DNA from: Candidatus Zixiibacteriota bacterium
Lineage (GTDB): Bacteria; Zixibacteria; MSB-5A5; GN15; JAAZOE01
DNA: 6,869 nucleotides
Reading direction: 5' to 3'
NCBI GenBank assembly: GCA_030588275.1
Contig: JAUUYJ010000138.1
Location: 1 to 6,869, forward strand
Shown here: in pieces, positions 1 to 5,663 of the stretch
Position numbering within the stretch: position 1 is the first letter of the stretch
Layout: each line of letters opens with the position of its first letter
Program-made: the position numbers and the translations under genes
Notes under the pieces: model-generated
Told to the model about the DNA's origin: nothing
Databases searched by the model: none
The model's input: only the letters and a program-made list of their open reading frames with translations

Positions 1-81
1 ACCAACTCTCTTACGGATACGGTGACCCTTAACTGTCAAATCAAGGAACCAACTTCGGCCTCTTTAGTAGATTCTGCCCAT
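1..81 (-). pseudogene. 5' end of a tyrosine recombinase (integrase) gene with an in-frame stop; runs off the window
   Basis: Reading from ATG at 81 to the window edge, the frame gives MGRIY, a TAA stop (66-64), then RGRSW and FLDLTVKGHRIRKRVG. This is the typical N-terminus of phage-type tyrosine recombinases (pattern M-x-x-I-Y-K-R-G-x-x-W-x-x-D-x-x-x-x-G-x-R-x-R), with a stop where Lys is expected. A single A-to-T change of an AAA codon would explain it. A GGAGG ribosome binding site (90-86) lies 4 bases before the ATG, which supports this start. Only the N-terminal arm-binding region is visible, so I cannot tell whether the catalytic R-H-R-Y domain survives to the left. The gene follows the 3' end of tRNA-Ser in the same direction, as expected for an integrase at its attachment site. 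Alternatives are a sequencing error or a downstream restart; no good restart with a ribosome binding site is visible. Confidence 0.68.
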
Positions 82-96
82 AATACCTCCAATGAA

Positions 97-114
97 TTGG
101 CACGTATTTGGCAC
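97..114. repeat. Two direct TTGGCAC repeats one helical turn apart in the integrase leader
   Basis: TTGGCAC occurs at 97-103 and again at 108-114, an 11-bp period that puts both copies on the same DNA face. They lie between the predicted integrase transcription start (about 124) and its ribosome binding site (90-86). That position suits a repressor operator or an accessory recombinase or excisionase site. The function is inferred from position only. Confidence 0.45.
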
Positions 115-130
115 ATGCTTGATATATTTC

Positions 131-158
131 AATATACAAAATTGTAAACGATTGTCAA
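131..158 (-). promoter_or_regulatory. Sigma-70-type promoter of the integrase gene
   Basis: On the minus strand TTGACA (158-153) is followed after 16 bases by TATATT (136-131). This is a perfect -35 box and a 5/6 match to the -10 box. Transcription would start near 124 and give a leader of about 40 bases before the integrase ATG at 81. No other minus-strand gene lies immediately downstream. Confidence 0.55.
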
Positions 159-187
159 TATTAAACTTACGTGGTAGGCAAAAATAA

Positions 188-279
188 TGGCGGAGAGGCA
201 GGGATTCGAACCCTGGAGGGGCTTGTGACCCCTACACACTTTCCAGGCGTGCTCCTTCGGCCAGCTCGGACACCTCTCC
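188..279 (-). tRNA. tRNA-Ser, anticodon GGA
   Basis: The minus strand folds as a complete class II tRNA. The acceptor arms GGAGAGG (279-273) and CCTCTCC (198-192) pair, the discriminator is G191, and CCA is encoded (190-188). The anticodon loop CTGGAAA (246-240) gives anticodon GGA (244-242), which reads UCC and UCU. A long variable arm with a GGGG/CCCC stem is diagnostic of serine tRNAs. The T arm contains the usual GTTCGAATC loop sequence. The 3' end faces the integrase gene, so the T-arm and acceptor half (roughly 188-215) is the likely attachment core. I found no second copy of this segment in the window; the partner site would be to the left. Confidence 0.97.
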
Positions 280-301
280 GACGATTTACTTAAGAGCCAA
301 T

Positions 302-329
302 AGTATAGACAATATATCGGTAAACGCAA
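302..329 (-). promoter_or_regulatory. Possible promoter of tRNA-Ser
   Basis: On the minus strand TTGCGT (329-324) and TATACT (307-302) are separated by 16 bases. The -10 box is a 5/6 match; the -35 box keeps only the TTG core well. Transcription would begin near 295, about 16 bases before the mature tRNA 5' end. No terminator is visible between fetB (ends at 376) and this site, so readthrough from the operon is also possible. Confidence 0.4.
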
Positions 330-375
330 ACTTTATTTTATGCCGTAAATATCTACCATTTGACGCGAATCAAAA

Positions 376-1209
376 CTATATTTTCAACTGATGTGCAGGC
401 GTAAACATCTGACGCACAGTCAAGTACGCAACAACCACAGCCGCGACCGTTATCGCCGCCGTAATCATATAACCGACGATAATCTGAATCAAAACAGCCT
501 GCAAAGGATCGGCTCCAGCCAGAATCATCCCGGTCATCGCCCCCGGTAATTGTACAATTCCAACCGTTTTAAAAAAATTGAGCATCGTCATCATCCCCGC
601 CTTAATCGCCTGACGAAAATATGGAGTGACCGCGATCCGCCACGATTTACCTAAAGACAGGCTGGTCTCAATTGCCGATCGGTTCGATTTGATATCGGAA
701 TACAGACGCTCCATCACCAACGAGGCAGTATTCATCGAATTGCCAATCGTCATCCCCCCCAGCGGAATGATGTACTGAGCCTTAAGCTTGATGATCCCGG
801 CACCAAGCATTAACCCCAGCGTACAGACGGCAGCGATTGTGATAGAGATAAATGACAGCCACCAGGCGTTTGCGATATGCGGAGCTCGCTTACCTGCCGT
901 GTATGACCCAACCAATATCATCACCACAAGAGCGGCGGTTATTGATAACGGGGAATCAAAACCAAAGATAAATTCCAAAGCATAGCCAACCGCAACCAGT
1001 TGGACAAACGACCGGAGCGTCCCGATCATCAATTCTTTTTCGACCCCAACCTTTTGCCAGCGAGAAAGGCTGATCGCCAAGAGCATCAATAAGACAGCGA
1101 CGCCGACTTCAAAGAAACCGATTTCAATCGGGCCCCCGCCCCCGCCGCCCCCGCTCACATTGGAGACGCCTGTAGCATTCTGTATTACTTGCGCAATGCT
1201 ATCAAACAT
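376..1209 (-). CDS. fetB: UPF0014/FetB (YbbM)-family ABC transporter permease
   Basis: This is the inner-membrane subunit of a two-component ABC transporter. Characterised relatives are E. coli FetB (iron export, peroxide resistance) and plant STAR2/ALS3 (aluminium tolerance). The 277-residue length fits the family. Hydrophobic segments lie at about 31-48, 65-83, 88-104, 115-138, 205-232 and 238-266. Family-like motifs are RSFVQLVAVGYALEF (66-80), PLGGMTIGNSMN (149-160), ETSLSLG (181-187) and PGAMTGMILAGADPLQAV (222-239). The ATG overlaps the ATPase stop codon (TAATG), so the two are translationally coupled; AAGGA just upstream can act as ribosome binding site. The stop is TAG. Oddity: residues 20-26 are seven glycines in a row before the first membrane segment. 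The exported metal is not shown by the sequence; iron is inferred from the family. Confidence 0.88.
   Translation of the reverse strand: MFDSIAQVIQNATGVSNVSGGGGGGGPIEIGFFEVGVAVLLMLLAISLSRWQKVGVEKELMIGTLRSFVQLVAVGYALEFIFGFDSPLSITAALVVMILVGSYTAGKRAPHIANAWWLSFISITIAAVCTLGLMLGAGIIKLKAQYIIPLGGMTIGNSMNTASLVMERLYSDIKSNRSAIETSLSLGKSWRIAVTPYFRQAIKAGMMTMLNFFKTVGIVQLPGAMTGMILAGADPLQAVLIQIIVGYMITAAITVAAVVVAYLTVRQMFTPAHQLKI
1133..1152 (-). repeat. G-rich low-complexity tract inside fetB
   Basis: The minus (coding) strand has three runs of five G and one run of two G, separated by single C residues. It encodes the glycine stretch at residues 20-26. The tract could form a two-tetrad G-quadruplex in DNA or mRNA near the start of the gene and is prone to replication slippage. 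Structure formation is inference. Confidence 0.6.
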
Positions 1210-1973
1210 TACAGTTCATCCTTAACGTATCGCCGGGTAAGTTCGTCGGTCGGATGCTCAAAAAGCTCAGAAGAGATACCAGATTCGATCAAACGGCCAT
1301 CATCCAAAAAGAGCGAATAATCACCCAACCGCACCGCCTGCTGAAAATTGTGCGTTACGATAATTATTGTCAGCTTGAGTTCACGATTGAGCTTGAGGAT
1401 CAGTTGTTCTATTACCGAAGCCGCTTTCGGATCAAGAGCGGAAGTCGGCTCATCCAAAAGCAATATCTCAGGATTCATCGCCAGCGACCGCGCCAATGCG
1501 ATCCTTTGCTTCTGCCCGACTGACAACCTTTCCGGGTCCTGCTCCGCCAGGCGAGCATCCAAACCGACAAGCGATAACAAATCGCCCAAAGACTTAGTAT
1601 CGTTTTCGATCTGATCCTCAACCCCGTAAAAGAGATTTTCAGAAACGGTACCAGGAAACAGAAACGGTATCTGAAAAACTAACGCAATCTTGCGCCGCAG
1701 TTCAATAACATCAATACTTGAAAACGGTTGTTCATGAAAGGTCAAATTGCCGGAGGATGATTCGTCCAGTCGATTAAAAAGACGAAGCAGAGAGGTCTTC
1801 CCCGATCCGGATGGCCCGACAATGCTGTATATTTTCCCCGCTTTAAACTGAAAAGAGAAATCATCGACAATTTTTTTCTTCTTTTTCTGTCCGCCCGGTC
1901 CGCCCGATACAGCGACCAGACGCCCAATATTTTCAGCCTTTAGAATAATTCCAGATCCGGTATCGCACGACAT
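1209..1973 (-). CDS. fetA: FetA/STAR1-type ABC transporter ATP-binding subunit
   Basis: This cytoplasmic ATPase would power the FetB-family permease encoded next. From ATG 1973 (254 residues), Walker A is GPSGSGKT (53-60), the Q-loop is Gln101, the signature is LSVGQ (150-154), Walker B is ILLLDE (170-175) with the D-loop SALD after it, and the switch His is in THN (208). Valine replaces the second residue of the usual GG in the signature; LSVGQ is known in STAR1-like proteins, so it need not be inactivating. A TTG at 1991, 6 codons upstream in frame, is an alternative start with a weak GAG element; neither start has a strong ribosome binding site. Oddity: SGGPGGQ plus five lysines (23-34) sits where relatives have a short loop between the first beta strands. 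PstB- or GlnQ-type ATPases are the main alternative, but the permease pairing argues against them. Confidence 0.87.
   Translation of the reverse strand: MSCDTGSGIILKAENIGRLVAVSGGPGGQKKKKKIVDDFSFQFKAGKIYSIVGPSGSGKTSLLRLFNRLDESSSGNLTFHEQPFSSIDVIELRRKIALVFQIPFLFPGTVSENLFYGVEDQIENDTKSLGDLLSLVGLDARLAEQDPERLSVGQKQRIALARSLAMNPEILLLDEPTSALDPKAASVIEQLILKLNRELKLTIIIVTHNFQQAVRLGDYSLFLDDGRLIESGISSELFEHPTDELTRRYVKDEL
1889..1906 (-). repeat. Perfect 9-bp tandem duplication inside fetA
   Basis: GTCCGCCCG is present twice back to back on the plus strand (1889-1897 and 1898-1906). On the coding strand it gives the SGGPGG segment. An A-rich tract encoding five lysines, including a run of seven A (1877-1871), follows at once. 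Together they look like a recent slippage-driven insertion. Confidence 0.7.
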
Positions 1974-2010
1974 GAGGGTAATATATGCCAAACCAATTTC
2001 TCAGGCAATC

Positions 2011-3624
2011 TCAATACATCTTAATGTTTTTCGATGGAGGTATTAATTCGATAGCATAGGAGTCAAACGGCTCGTCAAAAACCGATTTCTCAATGCCGAG
2101 CAGGATACGATTCACAATCTGAGGTAGCCTCCCTTTCGCTATAACAGATATTGATTCGGTTGGAGAAAAACCGGTAGAAAATGTCGCAATCAAATCGTTG
2201 GTCCAGTAATCGTAAAGGCTCGCTTCAACAGGCGAAAACCTGAGACCGAACCGACACCCATCATAAATTACGCCCGGATAATGTTCGGCAAACAGACTGC
2301 TCTGATATTTTTGGATCAACGTATCAAGTGGTCGAAAACTTATTGTGCCAGAATTTGAAGTTGTAAAAAACAAAATATCAATGACATTTTTCTTTGGCAA
2401 GCAGCGAATTGAGACCGCGAAATCCCCCGATTGAATAGAATAATCGCCAAGACCAGTCTGCTCCAGCTCGGTTGGAATAATTCCGGCATGAACGAACTGC
2501 TTACGACTGAGATCAAAATCAGTTTTGATCTCATCCCACGACCGGCCCAGCAACTCTTCCAAACTAATGATAATTTTTGATTCACTCTGAAGCATCAATT
2601 CGGAAGAACTGTCACCAGAAAACTGCCGGTATAATTCCAAAAACTTCTCCATCCCCACAGCATCAATGATGTAACCAACAAACAACGAACTGACAGGGTA
2701 GGAGATATCCGGCATGCCGATCTGATGCTTAAACCGGTCATAACTTAAGATCTGCTCCAGTTCAACGACATCAAACTCAAGCGTCGCGCTTCCTGCATAT
2801 TTGATTACATTAACCGCTCGCCCCCATCGTCCACCCAGATGGCAGGCCAATCCCTCCTGCAAAAATGGTTGCGTATAGAGTGGAAGATTGGGTAAGGCAT
2901 AATTTACCAATAGATGCGTCAATTCATGATTGTGTGGGAAATACTGCGAGATGATCGCATCGGAGGGAAGGTCGGTCATCCCCGCTTCATGATACCCGGT
3001 TATAGATTTTATTTCATCTTTGTCACAAAGATAGTAATCGATTTTTCGCTCAGATAATTTGGTCATCTCTGATTGTGACAATCCTAATAACGAGCCAGTC
3101 TCTTCGATAAATCTGTCGGCCGATTTGCAGGCAAAATCGTTTATCCGACTGGAATCGGAATAATAAAGATTTAGGTATCGGGTCGTTAGTCGGTTCCAAT
3201 CACGACTATAAAGTTTTGCCGGAGAGGTTAGCCTCCATCCCAAGTCAGTCATTACTGCATAATATCTGGCGGAGACCGTGTCGGAATCGGTTTTCAGGGT
3301 GACGTCAATGCGAGCAAAATCGTCGATTTTAACCATGCTATCAATTGCCAATGTTACGACTCCTTGATGGATAGCACCAGCCGCCAAAACAAAGGGTGAT
3401 GCGCAATCATACTTGGCTGGAACAGTTTGATAGCTGATTCCAAACCGCTCGGTCGATTCGATATATGAGGAATCCCAAAAAATTTTGGCCCCATTCCAGT
3501 CCTGAGATTTAATCGCAAGAAAATAGTTGGTAACTAATTTTTCTGGAGAATCAAGCGCATACGAAACTTTGATTGGTAAGAGTGAAAAAATAACGGCAAT
3601 TACCAGGTTTTTTAAAAATTTCAT
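2011..3624 (-). CDS. Secreted HELTH zinc metallopeptidase (gluzincin, peptidase MA-like) with NTF2-like N-terminal region
   Basis: The 537-residue protein starts at ATG 3624, with GGAGGG (3634-3629) five bases before it; the TTG one codon earlier is too close to that site. Residues 1-23 form a signal peptide (MKFLKN, hydrophobic core, SYA before the cut), so it acts outside the inner membrane. Residues about 25-138 resemble an NTF2-like domain (an early helix, then strands ending in YYAVMTDLGWRLTSP). The catalytic domain spans about 140-375: HELTH (233-237) gives two zinc ligands and the catalytic Glu, and QEGLA places the third ligand at Glu257, 20 residues on. The following YPVSSLFVGYIIDAVGMEKFLELYRQFSG segment (310-338) is typical of this peptidase clan. 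Residues about 380-537 are not recognised. Six cysteines (74, 166, 200, 261, 408, 457) could form disulfides. The ATPase gene follows closely in the same direction, suggesting one operon. The substrate is unknown. Confidence 0.82.
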   Translation of the reverse strand: MKFLKNLVIAVIFSLLPIKVSYALDSPEKLVTNYFLAIKSQDWNGAKIFWDSSYIESTERFGISYQTVPAKYDCASPFVLAAGAIHQGVVTLAIDSMVKIDDFARIDVTLKTDSDTVSARYYAVMTDLGWRLTSPAKLYSRDWNRLTTRYLNLYYSDSSRINDFACKSADRFIEETGSLLGLSQSEMTKLSERKIDYYLCDKDEIKSITGYHEAGMTDLPSDAIISQYFPHNHELTHLLVNYALPNLPLYTQPFLQEGLACHLGGRWGRAVNVIKYAGSATLEFDVVELEQILSYDRFKHQIGMPDISYPVSSLFVGYIIDAVGMEKFLELYRQFSGDSSSELMLQSESKIIISLEELLGRSWDEIKTDFDLSRKQFVHAGIIPTELEQTGLGDYSIQSGDFAVSIRCLPKKNVIDILFFTTSNSGTISFRPLDTLIQKYQSSLFAEHYPGVIYDGCRFGLRFSPVEASLYDYWTNDLIATFSTGFSPTESISVIAKGRLPQIVNRILLGIEKSVFDEPFDSYAIELIPPSKNIKMY

Positions 3625-3628
3625 CAAT

Positions 3629-3634
3629 CCCTCC
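3629..3634 (-). promoter_or_regulatory. Ribosome binding site that sets the metallopeptidase start
   Basis: GGAGGG on the minus strand sits 4 bases before ATG 3624 but only one base before TTG 3627, so it decides for the ATG. The wider context AATCGGAGG is also found before the subtilase and inside the small CxxC gene. Confidence 0.75.
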
Positions 3635-3732
3635 GATTGGTATGTAATTTGTACCTCAACGTAGAGCTTCGGTTCCGTCGAATATCAAAAGGCTCAGGCC
3701 CAAATTGATAGAATGTGGAATTTTCGATACCT

Positions 3733-3741
3733 ATTCTACCA
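3733..3741 (-). promoter_or_regulatory. Weak extended -10 candidate for the metallopeptidase operon
   Basis: The minus strand reads TGGTAGAAT, matching the extended -10 form TGnTATAAT with one mismatch. No recognisable -35 box lies 16-18 bases upstream. It is the best minus-strand promoter candidate I can see in the divergent intergenic region (3625-3871), about 110 bases before the start codon. Confidence 0.25.
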
Positions 3742-3788
3742 TGTGAATTTGATTTCGCACTCACTACTAAATAAAAAAATCAAATTAG

Positions 3789-3816
3789 TTGACACAATTG
3801 TTGCGTATGCTATACT
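3789..3816 (+). promoter_or_regulatory. Sigma-70 promoter of the subtilase gene
   Basis: A perfect -35 TTGACA (3789-3794) is followed after 16 bases by TATACT (3811-3816), a 5/6 match to the -10 box. Transcription would start near 3823, giving an untranslated leader of about 50 bases before GTG 3872. It also argues against translation starting at the upstream ATG 3713, which lies before this promoter. Confidence 0.75.
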
Positions 3817-3832
3817 AAATAGGTCTAGTATA
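3811..3832. promoter_or_regulatory. Dyad overlapping the subtilase -10 box and start site: operator candidate
   Basis: TATACTA (3811-3817) and TAGTATA (3826-3832) form a perfect 7-bp inverted repeat with an 8-bp spacer. The left arm is the -10 box itself and the predicted start site falls in the spacer, so a dimeric regulator bound here would block RNA polymerase. The regulator is unknown and chance is possible because the arms are AT-rich. Confidence 0.45.
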
Positions 3833-3861
3833 AAAACACCAATCAACCCTTCACCCAAATC

Positions 3862-3867
3862 GGAGGT
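3862..3867 (+). promoter_or_regulatory. Ribosome binding site that sets the subtilase GTG start
   Basis: GGAGGT lies 4 bases before GTG 3872. The GTG opens a clean lipoprotein signal peptide, so this site moves the start 159 bases downstream of the first ATG of the open frame (3713). Confidence 0.85.
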
Positions 3868-3871
3868 AACT

Positions 3872-5395
3872 GTGAAAAAGGCTTTATTAATTTTCATCAG
3901 CCTTGCCGTTATGTTACTTGTGATTAGTGGTTGCTCTCAGGATGACCGAGCAACTGCTCCCTCACAAACAACAGCTGACCCGGCCCTTAAACTTGGAACC
4001 GGGACAATTGACGTCCTCATCGGCTTTGGAGCCAATCGGCCCGATGCCGCCATCAAATCAGCCGGTGGTAACATCAAAAGACAGTACAAAAACTTCCCGG
4101 TTCTGTTTGCATCCCTTCCTCAGGTAGCAATTGACAAACTCAGAAACAATCCCAATGTGCTGTATGTCGAAAGAGATGCAGAAAAACATTATGTCGCTCA
4201 AACTCTCGATTGGGGAGTTGATCGGGTTGATGCTGAATACGTCCATGCCAATTCATCTTTTGATGGTTCGGGAATCAATGTAGCCATTTTAGATTCCGGT
4301 GGTGATATGGATCACCCCGACATCACCTGGGCCGGTGGATACTCCGCGACCAACCGTGATGCCAGCAACTGGAATGACAAAGAAGGTCATGGCACACACG
4401 TCGCCGGAATCATCTCCGCCGATGATAACGGAATCGGTGTCGTTGGTGGTGCTCCCAACTGTAACGTCTATGCCGTTCAGGTTGGTGGCAGACGACTGAT
4501 GATCTCCGATATTATTGAAGGGCTTGATTGGGTAGCCGCAACGCACAGTGATGGTGATCCCAACAACGACATCCATATTATCAATATGAGCTTTGGTGGT
4601 GGTGCATCGTCAGCTGAAGAAGCCGCCCTGCAAGCCGTTTATAATCTTGGCGTTCTTGAAATTGCCGCTACCGGCAACGAAAGTGGAGCTGTCAGCTATC
4701 CAGCCGCATATAGCTTTGTAATGGCGATCTCTGCCTCAACATCGACCGATGCGATGGCCAGTTATTCCAATTACGGCTCCCAGGTTGAACTGATCGCTCC
4801 CGGCAGCAGTATCCTGTCAACCTACAAAGGTGGCGGATACGCGACGATGAGCGGAACTTCGATGGCCTCACCGATGGCGGCCGGCGTGGCCGCTTTGGCT
4901 TGGTCGGCACATCCCAACTATAGTCGGGATCAGATCCGCAATCTGCTCAATAGTTCTGCTGAAAATATCGGCTTGTCTTCGAACCAACAAGGTTCCGGAC
5001 TGATTGATGCCGAAAAAGCCGCCTTAGGCACAACCAATGGCGACGACCTCGGCGGCGGTGGTAATGGTGACCCAGGTGGAGCCGACACTCTGCATGTCGA
5101 GTCGATCTCATTTGCCAACAACAAGAAAAATCTGAATGTTTATGTCACAATTCATGACGAAGCGCATGCCAACTCGGTTTCTGGTGCATCGGTCAGTATG
5201 ACTTTGCATCATGTTGGTGGCAACGATTATACCTTTGGTGGCACAACTGATGCCAGCGGTTCGGTGAAGTTTACCCTCCGTGGCATTTCGGTCGGTCTTT
5301 GCTTTGACGCGACCGTTACGGCTGTCACCAAGAGTGGCACGACTTATAATGTCTCATCGAATCATGAAACAACCGACAGCTACTGCATTCCGTAA
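3872..5395 (+). CDS. Lipoprotein subtilisin-like serine protease (S8) with I9 propeptide and Ig-like C-terminal domain
   Basis: From GTG 3872 the protein has 507 residues. Residues 1-21 are a lipoprotein signal peptide: KK, a hydrophobic core and the lipobox ISGC with lipidated Cys21. Residues about 46-102 match an inhibitor I9 propeptide (VLIGFG at the start, NPNVLYVERDAE at the end). The S8 domain spans about 110-390. Its triad is Asp141 in AILDSGGD, His173 in GHGTHVAG and Ser330 in SGTSMASP; the oxyanion Asn269 is in AATGNESG. All are present, so it should be an active endopeptidase on the cell surface or in the periplasm. A Gly-rich linker (394-403) leads to a beta-rich domain (about 405-507) resembling Ig-like domains of other secreted proteases. 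Cys477 and Cys505 there may form a disulfide. The gene stands alone, divergent from the metallopeptidase operon, with its own promoter and terminator. Whether it stays anchored or is released is unknown. Confidence 0.93.
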   Translation: MKKALLIFISLAVMLLVISGCSQDDRATAPSQTTADPALKLGTGTIDVLIGFGANRPDAAIKSAGGNIKRQYKNFPVLFASLPQVAIDKLRNNPNVLYVERDAEKHYVAQTLDWGVDRVDAEYVHANSSFDGSGINVAILDSGGDMDHPDITWAGGYSATNRDASNWNDKEGHGTHVAGIISADDNGIGVVGGAPNCNVYAVQVGGRRLMISDIIEGLDWVAATHSDGDPNNDIHIINMSFGGGASSAEEAALQAVYNLGVLEIAATGNESGAVSYPAAYSFVMAISASTSTDAMASYSNYGSQVELIAPGSSILSTYKGGGYATMSGTSMASPMAAGVAALAWSAHPNYSRDQIRNLLNSSAENIGLSSNQQGSGLIDAEKAALGTTNGDDLGGGGNGDPGGADTLHVESISFANNKKNLNVYVTIHDEAHANSVSGASVSMTLHHVGGNDYTFGGTTDASGSVKFTLRGISVGLCFDATVTAVTKSGTTYNVSSNHETTDSYCIP

Positions 5396-5420
5396 GGAGC
5401 TGTCTGCATACTGATTTTTT

Positions 5421-5454
5421 AAAAGCCATCCTATTAATTTAGGATGGCTTTTTT
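5421..5454 (+). terminator. Rho-independent terminator after the subtilase gene
   Basis: AAAAGCCATCCTA (5421-5433) and TAGGATGGCTTTT (5440-5452) form a perfect 13-bp stem with a 6-base loop, running into a T tract. It begins 25 bases after the stop codon. An A-rich left arm and T tract on both strands mean it could also stop minus-strand transcripts coming from the right. Confidence 0.92.
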
Positions 5455-5468
5455 CAGCTTTACAGTAG

Positions 5469-5493
5469 GGGCCGGGTCCTCCGGCCCGGAGGA
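5469..5493. repeat. Two overlapping, mutually exclusive GC-rich hairpins
   Basis: GGGCCGG (5469-5475) pairs with CCGGCCC (5481-5487) around a 5-base loop. TCCTCCG (5477-5483) pairs equally well with CGGAGGA (5487-5493) around GCC. Both 7-bp stems are perfect and share 5481-5483 and 5487, so only one can form at a time. No T tract follows, so neither is a standard terminator. Confidence 0.65.
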
Positions 5494-5535
5494 TGTTGCC
5501 GCTAAAATCCATCTGCTCCAACACACCCCTTAATC

Positions 5536-5549
5536 CCCTCTCAAGAGGG
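5536..5549. repeat. Short CCCTC/GAGGG inverted repeat
   Basis: CCCTC (5536-5540) and GAGGG (5545-5549) enclose TCAA. The stem is short and sits in a C-rich tract; it is listed because it is one of a series of inverted repeats in this interval. Confidence 0.4.
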
Positions 5550-5591
5550 AAATTGTTTCTTACTACCATACCTTACGATCTATTCTCTTGA

Positions 5592-5629
5592 GGCAGATGT
5601 GGACATCCCACAAGGGGATACGATCTGCC
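5592..5629. repeat. Long two-part stem-loop
   Basis: GGCAGAT (5592-5598) pairs with ATCTGCC (5623-5629), and inside it ATCCC (5605-5609) pairs with GGGAT (5615-5619). An asymmetric internal loop separates the two stems. The CCCACAT just beyond (5631-5637) can compete for ATGTGG (5597-5602). This nested symmetry suggests a structured RNA or a repeat unit, not chance. Confidence 0.5.
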
Positions 5630-5640
5630 GCCCACATAAT

Positions 5641-5663
5641 GTCAGGAGCGCAGGGCTCCTGAC
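5641..5663. repeat. Perfect 9-bp inverted repeat
   Basis: GTCAGGAGC (5641-5649) and GCTCCTGAC (5655-5663) enclose GCAGG. It lies about 40 bases past the stop codon of the minus-strand CxxC gene. On that strand the stem is followed by ATTATG and not a T run, so it is a poor intrinsic terminator but could protect or punctuate that transcript. Confidence 0.65.

Noticed and set aside
97..113. Sigma-54 (-24/-12) promoter on the plus strand
   Set aside because: GG and GC spacing is exact, but no plus-strand gene lies downstream until 3872; a plus transcript would run antisense to the tRNA and three genes. The direct-repeat explanation fits the bases equally well.
129..329. Minus-strand open frame of 66 codons
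   Set aside because: It runs through the tRNA-Ser gene; the protein sequence is simply translated tRNA.
361..375. TTTGA/TCAAA inverted repeat just after fetB as a terminator
   Set aside because: The stem is only five mostly A-T pairs and no T tract follows on the minus strand.
3713..3871. N-terminal extension of the subtilase from ATG 3713
   Set aside because: It precedes the promoter at 3789-3816, has no ribosome binding site, and would bury a clean lipoprotein signal peptide that starts at GTG 3872 behind GGAGGT.
5354..5569. Minus-strand open frame of 71 codons
   Set aside because: It reads through the terminator stem and the antisense of the subtilase end; its sequence is a translation of hairpin repeats, with no ribosome binding site.
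5641..5663. The 9-bp hairpin as terminator of the CxxC gene
   Set aside because: No T run follows on the minus strand; kept only as an inverted repeat.
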